From assembly GCA_964036045.1 (NCBI GenBank), contig OZ038392.1, positions 27,396,663 to 27,460,662 on the forward strand: 64,000 nucleotides of DNA, given 5' to 3'. Source of the DNA: Eutreptiella sp. 'Long Island Sound 2002'. Taxonomy: Eukaryota > Euglenozoa > Euglenophyceae > Eutreptiales > Eutreptiaceae. The notes under the pieces are model-generated. The model ran no database searches. It saw nothing but the letters and a program-made list of their open reading frames with translations, and was not told the DNA's origin. Positions within the stretch are counted from its first letter, which is position 1. Each line of letters opens with the position of its first letter. The position numbers and the translations under genes were made by a program. Positions 17,436 to 30,109 of the stretch are shown here, piece after piece.

Positions 17436-19438
17436 TTAGTTGCTGGGCTGTGCATGTTGGTAGTCGATGAGGAGGTTATAATACGTACGGCGATCGTGGG
17501 TTGTTTGTTGTGCTTCCTGTGCATATACCTGGACGCGGTGCTGCAACTGTGCGTCCGCCCTCTTGACGGCGGTGAGCTGCATGTGACGTACTGTGGTCCT
17601 AGGTTCCGGGGCGTGGTCGGCGATGACCCTATAGAGTTGGAGTGGCATTGCTCCCCTGAGTACCGCTTCCTTGATCTCCGGTTGCCGCATCAGGCGCCGA
17701 ACCTCATTTGCCGGTGGCGTGGCCGTGCCTCATCCTGCGTTTTGTGCTATGGTGTCCTCCGGTGTCCACGTGGCCAGGTGGTTGTCCCCTTGGGCGAACG
17801 GGCAACGTTTGACGTGTTCCCACGTTTCTGGCTGTTGGAGATGGCAGGAGCATATGGTGTATTCCGGGGGTATGTCTATACCTCGCCGGGCATACCAGCG
17901 TGCCACCCTGTCTAGGAGGGGCAGTTGTTCGAGCAAGAGTTGGGCACGTCCCGTTTGCAGGGGCACCGGTATTAGGGATTAGTCCAGAGCTGAGAAGTAT
18001 AATCCATTGCGCTTTTTATGTTGGAGGTGGTTCAGAAGGGCGTTGTCGGCTTGGCTGCCTCGAATGTGCGCCATGGTGCGGATGGGTTGTGGGTAGTGGT
18101 ATGCCCGCCCTGTGTCGTTATAGATTCGATCCTCTGGTACCCAGGCTGGTGGCTCCCCGGGGCGTGGGACCAGCGGCAGGTGTTGGAGGTGCGTATGCAG
18201 TTGGTCGTGTAGCGGCGGGTCCTCGCCGTCCGGCATATGCTCGGCAAGCTGGTTCTGGGCGTGTAAGTCTATGTGTCCGTTGCCCAGGCTATACCGATGA
18301 GATTCTTGTTTGACGAGATGCAAGACGACGTGTTTGGGGAGGTGCCGCAAGGCTGTCCAGAGGTGTAGGGCCTGGGTGTCCAGGCTAGAGTCAATCGCCT
18401 TCTGCAGGGGCTGTCGTGCGAGTCTGCGGACGATCTGGACCTCCACCGCTGCGTCTACCACTACCCACACATTGTGTGTGTGGTCACGCGGTTCCTGGTG
18501 GGTGTCATTGACGGTGTCGACGACGATCGCCAGTGTCTCCAGTTCCCCGTGAGAGGAGGCCCCTAAGATGGTAGCCCCTGTGAGGTGGTGTTGGTGCAGT
18601 CGGCCTGTCGTGTCTGCAACTCCAAAGCTGCCCCCCCGGCCGCTGGGGTGAGGCTTGTGGTGCCCGAGGCATCCGCGAAAATGACGGTGTTATGGTCGTC
18701 CGGGTGCGGCAGGCGGCACGGCGTCGTTGGTTGGTAAGCATGGGTGTGTGCCCCCCGTTCCGTGGCGGCCCACGGCGTGTTGGCGTCCGGTTGGAGTCTC
18801 CGGGTAGCATACACGCCCACCCCCTGGCAGAGGATCTCGGTGGCTGATGGTTTCATGCGGATATAGTCGTTGTTCCCCTCGTGGCCCTGGGTCAGATAGC
18901 CGTACACATACTGGAGGAGGTACGCTATCTGCGGTTGGAATGTGGTCCACTCGACCGTCTGCCAGTCATGCACTTGGGAGCAGCGGTGTTTAACCGGGTA
19001 GGCGGGGGCCTCCGGCGTGGCGCTGCGGTGTTTGGCCAGCACCAGGAAGGTGATGTCTGGGTGCTTGGGGTCCCACCTTCCCCGATGGAATCTCCATTCC
19101 GCCTTGGCGCTGGGGCCCCACGCCACTGTGGCCGCGTCCCTCTCCGCGGCTCGTTCGAAGTACGTGTGTAGCCACCGGTGTTGTTCCGTGGTAGCGTCAG
19201 CCGTTGGCATGGGGTGGTAGCGCGCCAGTAACTGGAGGAGGGGCCATGGGGTGGCAAGCGCTTGGGGCCCACACCTCCAGCAAGTGGTGGGGGTGCCCGT
19301 CAGCTTGTCTTGCGACAGTGGAGGTGGACAGAAGGGGCGCGCCGTGGGTCGCCGTAGCATCCACAATTTGCCCTGTGATCTGCCCGGTCGTAACCTGGCT
19401 TTGAGCCCATTGGGTGCTAAGAGGAGTAGTGCTGGCAC
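17436..19438 (-). pseudogene. LINE ORF2 C-terminus: connection, RNase H, terminal Cys/His motif
   Basis: The frame enters from the RT half across the LTR-element insertion. VIFADASGTTSL at about 18664-18690 is the first RNase H strand with its Asp. After a frameshift in a G run near 18650, the frame carries GASSHGELETLA (the RNase H Glu helix) and VWVVVDAAVEVQIVRR with the second-Asp position, then VVLHLVKQESHRYSLGN. TAA at 17979-17981 interrupts the frame, which then continues with DRVARWYARRG and a CSCHLQQPETWEHVKRC motif near 17780-17830, like the Cys/His tail of other LINEs. A TGA at 17730-17732 and a final TAA at 17436 follow. RNase H degrades RNA in RNA:DNA hybrids during target-primed reverse transcription. 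Confidence 0.75.
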
Positions 19439-19443
19439 TGTGG
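19439..19443. repeat. Target-site duplication, left copy
   Basis: TGTGG directly precedes the left LTR, inside the LINE ORF2. Confidence 0.85.
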
Positions 19444-20479
19444 AGTTATAAAAACTGCAGGTACAGTGTTTGGGGCACTCTGCTTACATCTGCGATGCCG
19501 TCTGTTAATTCTTGTCTGTAGATAACGACGGTGGTCTGTTATCGTCGGGATGGCTGGCCTGTCGCCGTCGCCATCGCCGACGTCTCAGTTCTTCAAGAGA
19601 TATTTAATGCTGATGCAAGTTTGTGGACTTATAGTCCTGATTTATCAATTTCCGAATGTCTTTTTATCAGTACAATTATCTGGAGCCCGAATGTAGATCT
19701 TCAGAGCGGTATTTCAGTGCTGTGCGCATCTCATTCATGTACATGCATTCCATACGCATTATTAGCAATGTTCTGTGTCATGTGTGCTGAGTTTGGTGAT
19801 TGGTTAAGCATACGAGTGGAATGGTTTGAGTATTGTGGTGCGCATGCATTCGTTGCATTCATGCATGCATTCACATGTACCATGTGAGCAAGTAGCAGAA
19901 AGGATATGGTGTGTGTATAGTTGAAGCATAGCATTGATAGCCTCGTGATAAACACGCACGTGCATGCATTCATTGCATTCTTGCATGCATTCGTACATAC
20001 CATATGCATTGCACTATGCCTCCTTGTCTTCTTCTTTGTTGATACACCTTGCCATGCTTCTCAGTTTTGCATGGCAGGATGATCCGCCAACCTTGGTGAC
20101 CCGGGACGAGGTTCAACCAGGTATGGCATGGAGAATAAAGATGCACTCATGCCATACTGTGGGGTGCATTACCTCATTTCCACTTTGCTTTGTGCTTTGC
20201 TTCACTTGTGTGTAGTTGTGTATGTTTTGGTCGGTTGTTTTGGGGAATATGACCCTAGGAATATTTTTGCATTGAAAATAACTAGGGACAACAATCACAT
20301 GGGATGATTAGATAAATTTTTGCTCGTGTTGCACCCCTCTCAAAAATTGTGTGAGTTTTCTTTTGGGGTTTTCTGACCATAGGTAAATATGTTTGATTAG
20401 TTTAGAGGTCCTCTTTGCATGAAAGCTTTTTGAATCACAAAGGAGTCGAGCCCACGTTTTTATAACGTTTTCTCTTTGT
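19444..20479 (+). repeat. Left LTR of the 10.67-kb element
   Basis: 1036 bases, starting AGTTATAAAAAC (TATA-like) and ending CTCTTTGT. It contains clusters of TGCAT words at about 19840-19880 and 19950-19995. Its last T is shared with the primer-binding site. Confidence 0.9.
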
Positions 20480-20489
20480 GGTAGCAGAG
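20479..20489 (+). promoter_or_regulatory. Primer-binding site for initiator tRNA-Met
   Basis: TGGTAGCAGAG, starting at the last base of the left LTR, matches the Met-tRNA complement seen at 2656. Confidence 0.75.
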
Positions 20490-20634
20490 TCTTGCCTAAT
20501 TTTGTGGCAAGCCAACAAATTTTAGGACTTTCCTGCGCCGACTCCGGAAATGCTCTCTCTTTGAGCAACGGATCTTTTTTTTGCCTTGTGAGTTTCCGTT
20601 GCTTGCTCTTGTCTCCGATTTCTTCGTCAACGCC

Positions 20635-20841
20635 CGCGCCTCCGCTTGGGCGCCTAATAAATGCAAGGCCGCGCCTCCACTTGGGCGCTTTAGAAATGCA
20701 AAGCGCGCCTCTACTAGGGCGCTTAAGAAATGCAAATCGCGCCTCCACGTGGGCGCTTTAGAAATGCAAAGCGTGCCTCCACTTGGGCGCCTTAGAAATG
20801 CAAGGCCGCGCCTCCGCTTGGGCGCTCCCGAAATGCAAGCA
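20635..20841. repeat. Tandem 34-35-bp repeat, about six units
   Basis: Each unit has the core CGCCTCCACTTGGGCGC, a short spacer and AAATGCAA. Units differ by a few bases. Related words recur at 22880-22915 and 24600-24650 in the same element. It lies in the leader after the primer site and might act in packaging or transcription; that is speculation. Confidence 0.8.
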
Positions 20842-21086
20842 TGCCCCTTTGAGTCCTTGGACATCGCCAAGAGTTGCCAAGCACCGGTGGAGTCACCCGG
20901 GCACCTTGGTGACTAGCCGCGGGGATTCCCAGGCCCCAAGGAGTTTTGCCTGCTTGTGTCTTGGTTGCCCCTAGAGAGTTAAACAATTTTGGGAAATCCC
21001 GTAAATTTTCGTTCCGTTGTGTCCTTGCTTGTTTTGTTTGCCTTTGTGTGGTCTTGCTCCCCATTACCCACACCGACAACGAAGTC

Positions 21087-21590
21087 TTCTATGTGGAGAG
21101 ATCCGGCATCGAGTACGGCACCAAGACAACCATTTACTCCTACCTTGGAGACGAGATGAACTTGGACGGCCGTCACTCCCACTTACGCCGTGCCCGTGCG
21201 GGTGTCATGAACATCGTGCACATCTCTATTGGGGTCACGAAGACGCTGCCTTGAGGGTGTCAACGGTATCACCTTCCTTGTGCCTATTCCCAAAGAGTTT
21301 CGACTTCGTTGTGAGGATCACTAGGAAGGCCTACAAGGACACTATGAACGCCGCGTTGAAGACCTCCGATGAGGGCCCCTTGATCAACGTCCTGGCCTAC
21401 ATTGAGGAGCTCTTCGTGTCCTTTGACTTCAAGGGCACTCATGCCTCCTGCGCCGTCGAGGGAAAGCTGTCGATGGTTATGGGTGGCGACACCGTCCAGG
21501 GCGTCTTGAAGTACGACTACAATTCGTCCTCCTCGAGCCATGCGCCTTGCCTTGCTGCTGGGCATGGCTCCTCCTCGGGCCATGTGGCCT
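21087..21590 (+). pseudogene. Unidentified protein-coding fragment inside the LTR element
   Basis: Protein-like text is spread over three frames. It starts DNEVFYVERSGIEYGTKTTI (frame at 20946-21254), then NGITFLVPIPKEF in a second frame near 21257-21300, then FDFVVRITRKAYKDTMN to GGDTVQGVLKYDY in a third to about 21530. Composition is balanced and unlike the flanking non-coding DNA, with two indels needed to join the parts. It does not look like gag or pol, so it may be a captured host gene fragment. I do not recognise the family. Confidence 0.4.
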
Positions 21591-23529
21591 AAGGGCATTT
21601 GGGGTTTTCCAGGTGAGAGCAAATTGTACATAATGATTACTTCCCCCTCATACCTCTCTCTCCTTTGCTCAGGGGATTTGCGATTCTTGTGATCGTCAAC
21701 CCGCGTAAAGGTTATCTTTCTCACGTTTTACCTTTCTTCCTTCTCTTGTGTTTTAGGAGTTCGGGAGATGGGGATTGAGTGCCACGAGTGGCAAACAAAT
21801 TCATTTTCTTCTTCTTTGTCCTTGTCAAGTCAATGTCAGGTCGTTTGTTAGTTTTAGTTTTGTGCATACGGTTGGTACCGTTACTCTCATTCTCAGTTCC
21901 TCTCTGGGATTTGCTACCCTTCTGGGTAGTCGCCCTGGTTTGGGTTTGTTCACTCTCACAGAAAGTTTCAGTGCACTGCAAGTGTAGTGCAGGGGTGTTG
22001 GTTATTGGTGTAGAGACAAGGAGAATACACCGCCGTCGCCATACCACAATCATTATTTCTTGTTGTATATAGCAGTTATTGGTGCGTGTTCGCGGAGCGT
22101 GCGCGCATGACCAATGGTGCTTGCGTTGCAGAAACCCCGTCTGTGCCGGACGCCTTGTTGGTTGGAAAGCCAGTGGCGAGTTCGCTGCGGCGTTTACCAC
22201 GGTGTCTGTGCATGGAGACAACCAGGAATCCAGAAATCCCTGTCCAGGAATTGACTCGAGGGATCTATTTGGTCAGATGTCCATTACCTTTTGTGGTCAC
22301 CAGGTGTTGACTGTGTTCACTCTCTCTCCATTCCGGGTTGATGCCTTGAGCACTGTGGGTTGACCGTCTGTCCCAGGATTGAGTCTATGACCCTCAAACC
22401 CGAGGTCCGAATTTGAGGCCCGAAAAGGATACCAAGTCTGCGCCAGACCACTTACTCCGGTTGAACGAGGGTGTTTCACGTGTGACTGAATTGGAGCGAT
22501 TGACGCTGGGTAGTTGGGTTCTGATTGAAAGGCCATACATGTACTGGATGTGCTTACGGAGCCTGGCGCCTCTGGCTGCACCAGCCGGGACCTGAATTCC
22601 CCTTTGCGCAGAACATGCACATGAATGAAATGGCTGAGTGGTTGCCTGTGGCAATCAAGATTGTTGGTGCAAATGTGACATCCGGCTACCAGGGCTATTC
22701 TCTGTTTGACTGAGCTTCTCCTGTCTGTCTGACTAGGCTTGTTTTTGTTTAAGAGTGATTGACTGTACCACTGCAGTTCGGATGCGGTGCTCAGGTTGTT
22801 GAATACGTGGGTTGCTAGGCCCCTTACTCCTGTGCCTGCTTGAAGGGCGGGTTGACCCCCCCCTACAAACGCTGTACATGCATGAGCGCTTCGCTCGGGC
22901 GCTATAAAGATTAGCGAGTGTGATTTGCTTTTCAATAGATTTCTTGTGAGTGTTTCGCATGGACGCGATACAGAATAGCACGTGTAGACAGGAATAGCTT
23001 GGGTGCGGCATTGTGAGCATTTGAGCCCTTTGCCCCGAGTGCACTTCCCGAGCACCCAATGCTACCTCCCTTCCTCTCTGAAGGTATGGCCTTTGTCCAG
23101 TTTGGTCTGTTTTTGTGTAATACAAAAAAAATATGCCACTGTGTCCTGCACGATCCCGCTGAGTTGAAGGTGAATTGAGTTCAACAACAGACGCCTGACG
23201 AGGTTCTCCCTGTTTGGGTATTATGTACAGGCGATTGAGGTGGGTGAGGGTCCTGTTGAGAGTTGGGCAGCGCAGATAGCAGACCCCTTTTGCAGGGAAT
23301 GGTCTGCACAACGCGTATGTGGCCCAGTATGCTTCATTGCCTGTGGCCATGTTTGCCGCCTTCAGGCGGAAGGCTGTTCCTGCCAGGGCTGAAGTTCCTG
23401 AGAACACCATCCTGGCTTTGGTTTGGTCCTGACATTCGCAAGTGGTCGGGCCCGTTCTCTGACCGCAGCACCCGAGACTACCTGACCGGCAGACTGCCTG
23501 GTGTCAAAGGTGGGGGACACTGCTGCGTG

Positions 23530-23690
23530 TACCAACCCCACGACTTCTTCGACAACGTGGATGACCCCAGGGCACCGGTGGTGTCACCCGGATGACCCTG
23601 AGTGTAAAGCATGACGTCTCCTTCGACTATGCGGATGACCCCAGGGAACCGGTGGCGTCACCCCGACACCCCTGAGGGTAACCCCTGGGT
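23530..23690. repeat. Tandem duplication of about 75 bp
   Basis: Two adjacent units share GCACCGGTGG-like and GGATGACCCCAGGG words, each ending in a GAGTGTAA/GAGGGTAA word. Confidence 0.6.
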
Positions 23691-24210
23691 TCACAAGCCC
23701 ATTTTGGCCCACCTTTCCGGCCAAGGCCGGACAAGGGTGGCGGGGGATTAGAAATTTTGTGCCTCACACACGCGTGACACACGTGTAGACTCACAAGTGT
23801 GACACCTGAGCTGAACCCTAGCTTCCCAACCGGCGCTAGCTGGCGCGCCATCCAGAAATGCCAGAGTGCTGTAACCCCAAAAGTTCGAAGTGCAAGGTGG
23901 TGAGAATACACTGTCTGGAGTAAAGAATGCCCCGGGATGCCTGCGGGCTTCCCTGTGAATGCCTCAGTTTGATGAGCGCCACGCCGACATGGGGTATATG
24001 AGGGCGCTGTGCCGTTGCCCTCTCCTTCACCTTTGGTTTAGTGTGCCGTTGCCCTCTCCGTCGCCCTTGGTTGAAGAAGACAGTTCTGATACCGGGAGAG
24101 GCGGGCTCCGTCCCGCGTAGTGACGAGATGTCAAAGAGCATTGATGTGACAGCAGATGAGATGACAGCGGCCAGTTTCGCCGTAATGACTGGGTAAGGCT
24201 CTGGTGAGAG

Positions 24211-24274
24211 TCCAAATGTCCAGATGTCCAAATGCCCAGAAGTCCAGACGTCCAGATGTCCAAATGTCCAGATG
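24211..24274. repeat. 8-bp minisatellite, eight units
   Basis: Eight consecutive octamers alternate between TCCAAATG and TCCAGATG, with two variant units in the middle. Confidence 0.85.
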
Positions 24275-27200
24275 TATGAATTTCTTTCCGGCGTGTCCAC
24301 TCTTGGACCGCCAGCCGCTTCTCTGTGAGTGTGTGTGTGAGAACCGGCAGGGGTTGTATACACACATGCGAATGGGAAACATACCCGGCGAATCATGCCT
24401 ATTTTCTGGCTAGAAACATTTTGGGGACACTTTGTTCCCTCATCTCAAGGCGGCCAAATTCGGTTTGCCTGTGAAAGGGAGATGCCTTCCCCGTAGGATA
24501 TAAAACACCAAGCAAAGGGGTGGGGGAGATAAGAAATTTTGCCTTGCACCTGCATTCATTTCCTCGGCACGGTGGCAAGACCCCCCCCCTTACACACAAC
24601 GCTTGCGTGGGCGCTTCACTTGGGCGCCGATAAAATAGCAAGAGTGCATATGCTAACCTTAGTCTGGTTGATCCGATCTCTGTCTATCTCTGTCGTCTGT
24701 TTATTGTTCGTTGTTCTGTGTCAGATAGTCTGCAGTGAATGCGCTTTTCCTGTCTGTGGCACAAATGTTACGTTTCTCTTGGTCCGGGTCGTTGACTGTT
24801 TCTTTTGTTTGTCATACTGGTATAGTGTCGTTAGGTTGCTGTCTGCGCTAGCTGGCGCGATCCAGAAATCCAGCATACTCTTAACCCTACCTGTCTTTTC
24901 TTCCTGTGCCTTTCTCAGCGTCCCCTTTCGCCTGTTTCTCAGAGAGGCACCGACCTAAGGACTGGCGGACAGGAGGGTGATTGGTGCATAAGTCCCCAGT
25001 CCAAAATGGGGCGCTGATCACAACGATCATCGGGCGTCTTGGTCCCAGCCCTGCAGAGAGAGTGGACCGCGTCACCTGCCTCAACAACCACCTAATGGAC
25101 GCTGGAGTATCAGTAGGGAGCACTGGAGTTGGAGCAACCAGGAATACTCAGTACTGTGGCTAGGCAGCGTGGTTTTGTTGTGAGGCCTACATGTACTGGA
25201 ATTACCGTCCAGTTTCCTCCAAGGTGTATTTACCCGTATGTGTTCTTGAGGGTGAGGGTAGAGTCTACACGCGCCTCTCGCTTTGCGCTGAGTACCCCGT
25301 GCACCCTACAGACCAGACTTCTGTCCTCCCCAGTGGGGGGGGCATGCAGAAAAAATTTAGGCTTTGTGTGTTGAATTACCACTGAAGTGGAGTGTGTCAA
25401 ATTTTGTGCTGGCGAAGGGAGCTGTGGTGATATAGATGTAAGCGGAACGGGGGAAGCACCCTTTCAGAGGTCTGTTTTATTTCTGAACTCTGGGTGTTCT
25501 TATGAATTTTTGGTTTTGGGCTTGTTAAGCTGGTACTCCTTTTTATATGACCCGTACGACCCAATAAGTTACCCTTCGCCAAGCACGCCGTATTGATACC
25601 CCAGTTTTTGGAGCGTTGCTCACTGTTGGTTTGTATTGATTCCCCACTGGAGGACGTGTGCTGAGTTTGTTGAGTGACTCATTATCACTCACTGTGCACC
25701 TTGTAAGGTGTTGACTGAGCTGTAGTTGGTTGGTTTTAGTGTGGCTGCTCGGCTCCCTCGAGATGTACCCTAGGCTGTCAAGGAAGGACTGGGAGCTGGT
25801 TCACAGTTGCCCCTGTAAACCCCAGCTCACGGTAACCAGAGCGCCTTGGCATGCAGTACTATGTACCTCTGGGTAATACCTTGTTCCTGTTGTGTGATTG
25901 ACTGTTTTGGTCTGTCGTGTACCTCTACCGCTTCCTGATGCCGGTCCCCTGTCCTTGCCTGATTCTGATCGGGGACGGTTAGTTCATTTTGCCAAACGCG
26001 TCGAAGACCGGAACCTGAGCCCAGCCTTGGCTTTTGCTCAGGTAATGTGAGGTTGTCATAGACCACTGCTGCAGGGTTTCTATGAACGGCCAAGTTGTCC
26101 GCTGTTGGCCCAGGGCCTCCAGCATGTACCTGCTCGGGGTAAGGCAACCCCTGGCAAGGGCCGAAGGGGTGACCACCCTTCCCCCATTTGCATGTAACCC
26201 CAGTCCCTAAATGGCCTGGTCATTTGTCATCTAAGTTTACTTGTTCTGTTCATTACCAGAGATGTCACCTTGAGTGTCTCTCGATGATTTTTCGTTCCTG
26301 AGGTTTTTCAGTCCTGTACGCCCGTTGTTTCCTTATGGCGGCCTTCCTACTTGAGCTGTCTTCCTGATTTATTCTTGTTGGTTCAAATCTTTCTGTGCCA
26401 GTGAATGGCAGTGAACATGACTTTGGCTTTGCCCCTTTTCTTTAACATTACCAGGTAAACCCGGAAACCCGCAGTGGAGAAGGGACCTGTTACGTCTGTT
26501 GGTCGACACTTTACAGGACAGTACAGACACGTTTCCAAGTTAAATGATACCTCTGGTTACCTTAGTCCTACAAGGGGTCATGACAACCATCAATAATTGA
26601 GAAAGTTTTTGACACCCTCATTTCTGACTCATTCGTGCATGACAATGTCATGAAAGCCATCAATGACTGAGATGGTGCGTGACTCGCTCTGCCAATGTAT
26701 TATGGGGTTCCATGTTACAGCCATGGCGTGCACCACTGAGTTACCCTACGTCAGAATGAACCGGACGTGCTGCCAGCTCTGACCTGATGAGCAGGATCCG
26801 TGTTGTTAGACGCAGGTGATGACCCCAGTCCTCTGGAGCAAGCACGACCCAAGTCCTCTCCCTGGTGCGTCCCCTACACACCGCCCAAGTCGCGTTGACC
26901 TCTGGGCGATGTTACCTGTTGCAGTATGCAGGTATTACTTCTGCAGGCAGAGAGAGAGCTAGCTGATTCTGGAGAGGAGAGTCGAGCTAGCCTGCCATGC
27001 TTTGACGCAGCAATCCCCGGGAGGGGGAAAATGTCATAGAAACCGCCTTGGCGAGTATCCCCTGGATGTTGGGTAAGCGTTAGTAAACCCGACAGCAAGT
27101 TTGCCGCATGGAACCTCCCCCGTGAGTTTGCCGTCAGTAAACCCTTTGTTATCTGGAGATGAGTTGTAGCGGTATATAGCTTCGGGTGTGTTTTTTCTTG

Positions 27201-29066
27201 TCCGTAGGCTGAGGTACTAACTTCACCAGAGGGTTGTTGTCCTGTTACCTTACGTTGAGGCCCTCAGTGTGATCCGCCTGCTGTGGGGGGTATGGTAACT
27301 GACTTACCTCGGATAGTCCATTCGTCTTTGGGATTGACATGCATTGACTCTGTGCTGTGTGTCAGATGCCTACAGCAGGTTTACCCCCATGGGGCAGCCC
27401 GCTTACTCTTCTTGTTGAGGGTACTTAGAGCAGTGCTGTTCGCTGGCAGGCTCGTTTCTTTTAAAAAGCTCGAAAGGAGATGAGGAGGTCAGGGGTTAAG
27501 TGAGTACGGATCCAACCGCGGTTGGCGGGAGAAAATGTTTCCTTTGCCCTGTGCCGGCCGCAACTCAGGGGGAATAAGCTAGTCTTGTATCCATAAGCTG
27601 GTTCTGTACGGTCGTGTAGTATTCCGCCCCTGTAAACTGTCTTTGGTGCTCTCTTAGTTCTGATTTTCTGTGCTGACCTGAACAGCGACGATTGAATTTA
27701 CTCGGTGTTGAAGAAAGAGATGATGGTAGGAAAGGTAAGCCTGGATTCAGGGCTGCGACTGAAGTTTCTTGAGTGCTTTTGCATGGAACTGAATTTTTCT
27801 AGGCGTTGAGGTTATCCTTGGACTTCCCCCTGGGGGGGGGGTTTCCTACCTTGTCCTGAGCAGCCCCTGAATTCCATACTGTTACTATTTTTTTGATCCA
27901 GCCTTGAGGAAGTTGGCCCTCCTCAGGGAGTGGGATACCTCAGGCGACACCCCCGCGATATGGGGTAGATAAATTCCTTTCTTGCTTCTGTTTAACTCTG
28001 TCTCTTGTGTCCTGCACTTACCCTGTGATGTACTCTGTGTAACCCTTTCTCCTGGACATCCAGGATAACTGTGAATTTCTTTGACAGTACCTAGACGGTC
28101 CTGAGTTGGTGGATGTACACTACGTTCGCATTTGAGTGTAGCGAACAAAATTTTTGCAATTGGGCCGAATGTTAGGTGTCTGCACCAATTCTTGATGTTC
28201 GCCTCCTCCCCTTTCCCACAGACAGAAGTCCTGAGCCCATATTCTGTCTGTGTACCTCTTTGTAGGTTATTTACTCTGCCGATATAGTGAGTTGCATTGA
28301 CTTTGCGTTTGCCAGATTTTCCGGCATTTTCAGGTGTTTCAGTCCAGAGACATATTTTCTGATTTTTCAGCTGACCTTGTGAGTCTGGCCGGACCCCTGC
28401 CTACCCTATCTGTCGCCCTCTGGGGCAGACTCCAGTGTTGTTCCTCTTCTTCTTCAGTTTTAGACCTGCCAACAATGTGCCTCTTCCTTGTATGTCCCGT
28501 ATGCTGTGTACAGTACTGAGGGAAACCAGGGTGGGACTTGACTGCAGTTACAGTTTCAGTGGACGTGACGTCCCTGAGACGCCGCCACCCTCAGGTGTGA
28601 GTGTGGTCAGTACTGCAGGTGAATTCAGATTCAGATGTAACGCCCTGTCGGGTTGTTGTTTGGCTGTAACTGCAAGGTAACACCAGGTGGGACCAGGTGC
28701 AATTTCTGTGGAGACGTCCTGACAGGTTGAGTTTGCAGTCCGTAGGAAGTGGGGGAGGGTCATTCAACCCCCCAGGCCAATGATGCCTTGCTTGTTCCTT
28801 ACTGCTACGTATAACCAGTGGGTGTTGTCACCAGGGACTTCTGCCAGACCTGATGACCTGGCGTGCCAGACCTGCCCGCCGTGTCTGTTGACCGTGTGCG
28901 GTTTGGTCCTCTGGAAATTTTCCGTCTTGGGTGAGTTTGTTCCAACTGCCATGTTGTTTTCTAGTTTTCCGTGGTGTTTGCCCGGGCACAGTGCTTAGGG
29001 CTTGCACACCCCTGTGCCCCTGACCAGAGCGCCCCCTAAGACATCCTTACCTTTGGTGCGTCGTCT

Positions 29067-29073
29067 GGGGGGG
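29067..29073 (+). promoter_or_regulatory. Polypurine tract (G7)
   Basis: Seven G directly precede the right LTR. Confidence 0.6.
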
Positions 29074-30109
29074 AGTTATAAAAACTGCAGGTACAGTGTT
29101 TGGGGCACTCTGCTTACATCTGCCATGCCGTCTGTTAATTCTTGTCTGTAGATAATGACGGTGGTCTGTTATCGTCGGGATTGCTGGCCTGTCGCCGTTG
29201 CCATCGCCGACGTCTCAGTTCTTCATGAGATATTTAATGCTGATGCAAGTTTGTGGAATCATAGTCCTGATTTATCAATTTCCGAATGTCTTTTTATCAA
29301 TAGAATTATCTGGAGCCCGAATGTAGATTTTCAGAGCGGTATTTCGGTGCTGTGCGCATCTCATTCATGTACATTCATTCAATGCGCATTATTAGCAATG
29401 TTCCGTGTCATGTGTGCTGAGTTTGGTGATTGGTTAAGCATACGAGTGGAATGGTTTGAGTATTGTGGTGCGCATGCATTCGTTGCATTCATGCATGCAT
29501 TCACATGTACCATGTGAGCAAGTAGCATAAAGGATATGGTGTGTGTATAGGTGAAGCATAGCATTGATAGCCTCGTGATAAACACGCACGTGCATGCATT
29601 CATTGCATTCTTGCATCCATTCGTACATACCATATGCATTGCACTATGCCTCCTTGTCTTCTTCTTTGTTGATACACCTTGCCATGCTTCTCAGTTTTGC
29701 ATGGCAGGATGATCCGCCAACCTTGGTGACCCGGGACGAGGTTCAACCAGGTATGGCATGGAGAAGAAAGATGCACTCATGCCATACTGTGGAGTGCATT
29801 ACCTCATTTCCACTTTTCTTTCTGCTTTGCTTCACTTGTGTGTAGTTGTGTATGTTTTGTCTGGTTGTTTTGGGGAATATGACCCTGGGAATATGTTTGC
29901 ATTGAAAATAACTAGGGACAACAATCACATGGGATGATTAGATAACTTTTTGCTCGTGTTGCACCCCTCTCAAAAATTGTGTGAGTTTTCTTTTGGGGTT
30001 TTCTAACCATAGGTAAATATGTTTGATTAGTTTAAAGGTCCTTTTTGCATGAAAGCTTTTTGAATCACAAAGGAGTCGAGCCCACGTTTTTATAAAGTTT
30101 TCTCTTTGT
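29074..30109 (+). repeat. Right LTR of the 10.67-kb element
   Basis: 1036 bases, about 97% identical to 19444-20479 by eye and of equal length. Confidence 0.9.

Larger units (their letters stand above)
21591..29066. other. Non-coding interior of the 10.67-kb LTR element
   Basis: About 7.5 kb with only short, motif-free frames on both strands. Local repeats are listed separately. A diverged pair of about 50 bases (23832-23885 and 24845-24893), each beginning CGCTAGCTGGCGCG, is also present. No tRNA, promoter or splice signal could be supported. Confidence 0.65.
19444..30109 (+). mobile_element. 10.67-kb LTR element with little coding capacity (LARD-like)
   Basis: Direct repeats of 1036 bp (19444-20479 and 29074-30109) bound the element. 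TGTGG is duplicated on both sides (19439-19443 and 30110-30114). A Met-type primer site follows the first LTR and a run of seven G precedes the second. The 8.6-kb interior lacks gag, protease, RT and integrase frames, as in large retrotransposon derivatives that rely on other elements. The LTR ends are AG...GT rather than TG...CA, which is unusual. By eye the LTRs differ at about 30 positions (near 3%), suggesting a younger insertion than the 3727 element, if rates are equal. Confidence 0.9.

Noticed and set aside
19840-20000. TGCAT clusters as a separate microsatellite
   Set aside because: They are part of the 1036-bp LTR and are repeated in the second LTR at 29470-29630.
20599-20916. Repetitive ORFs on both strands over the 34-bp repeat
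   Set aside because: Unit length near 34-35 shifts frame between units; the protein repeats are by-products of DNA repeats.
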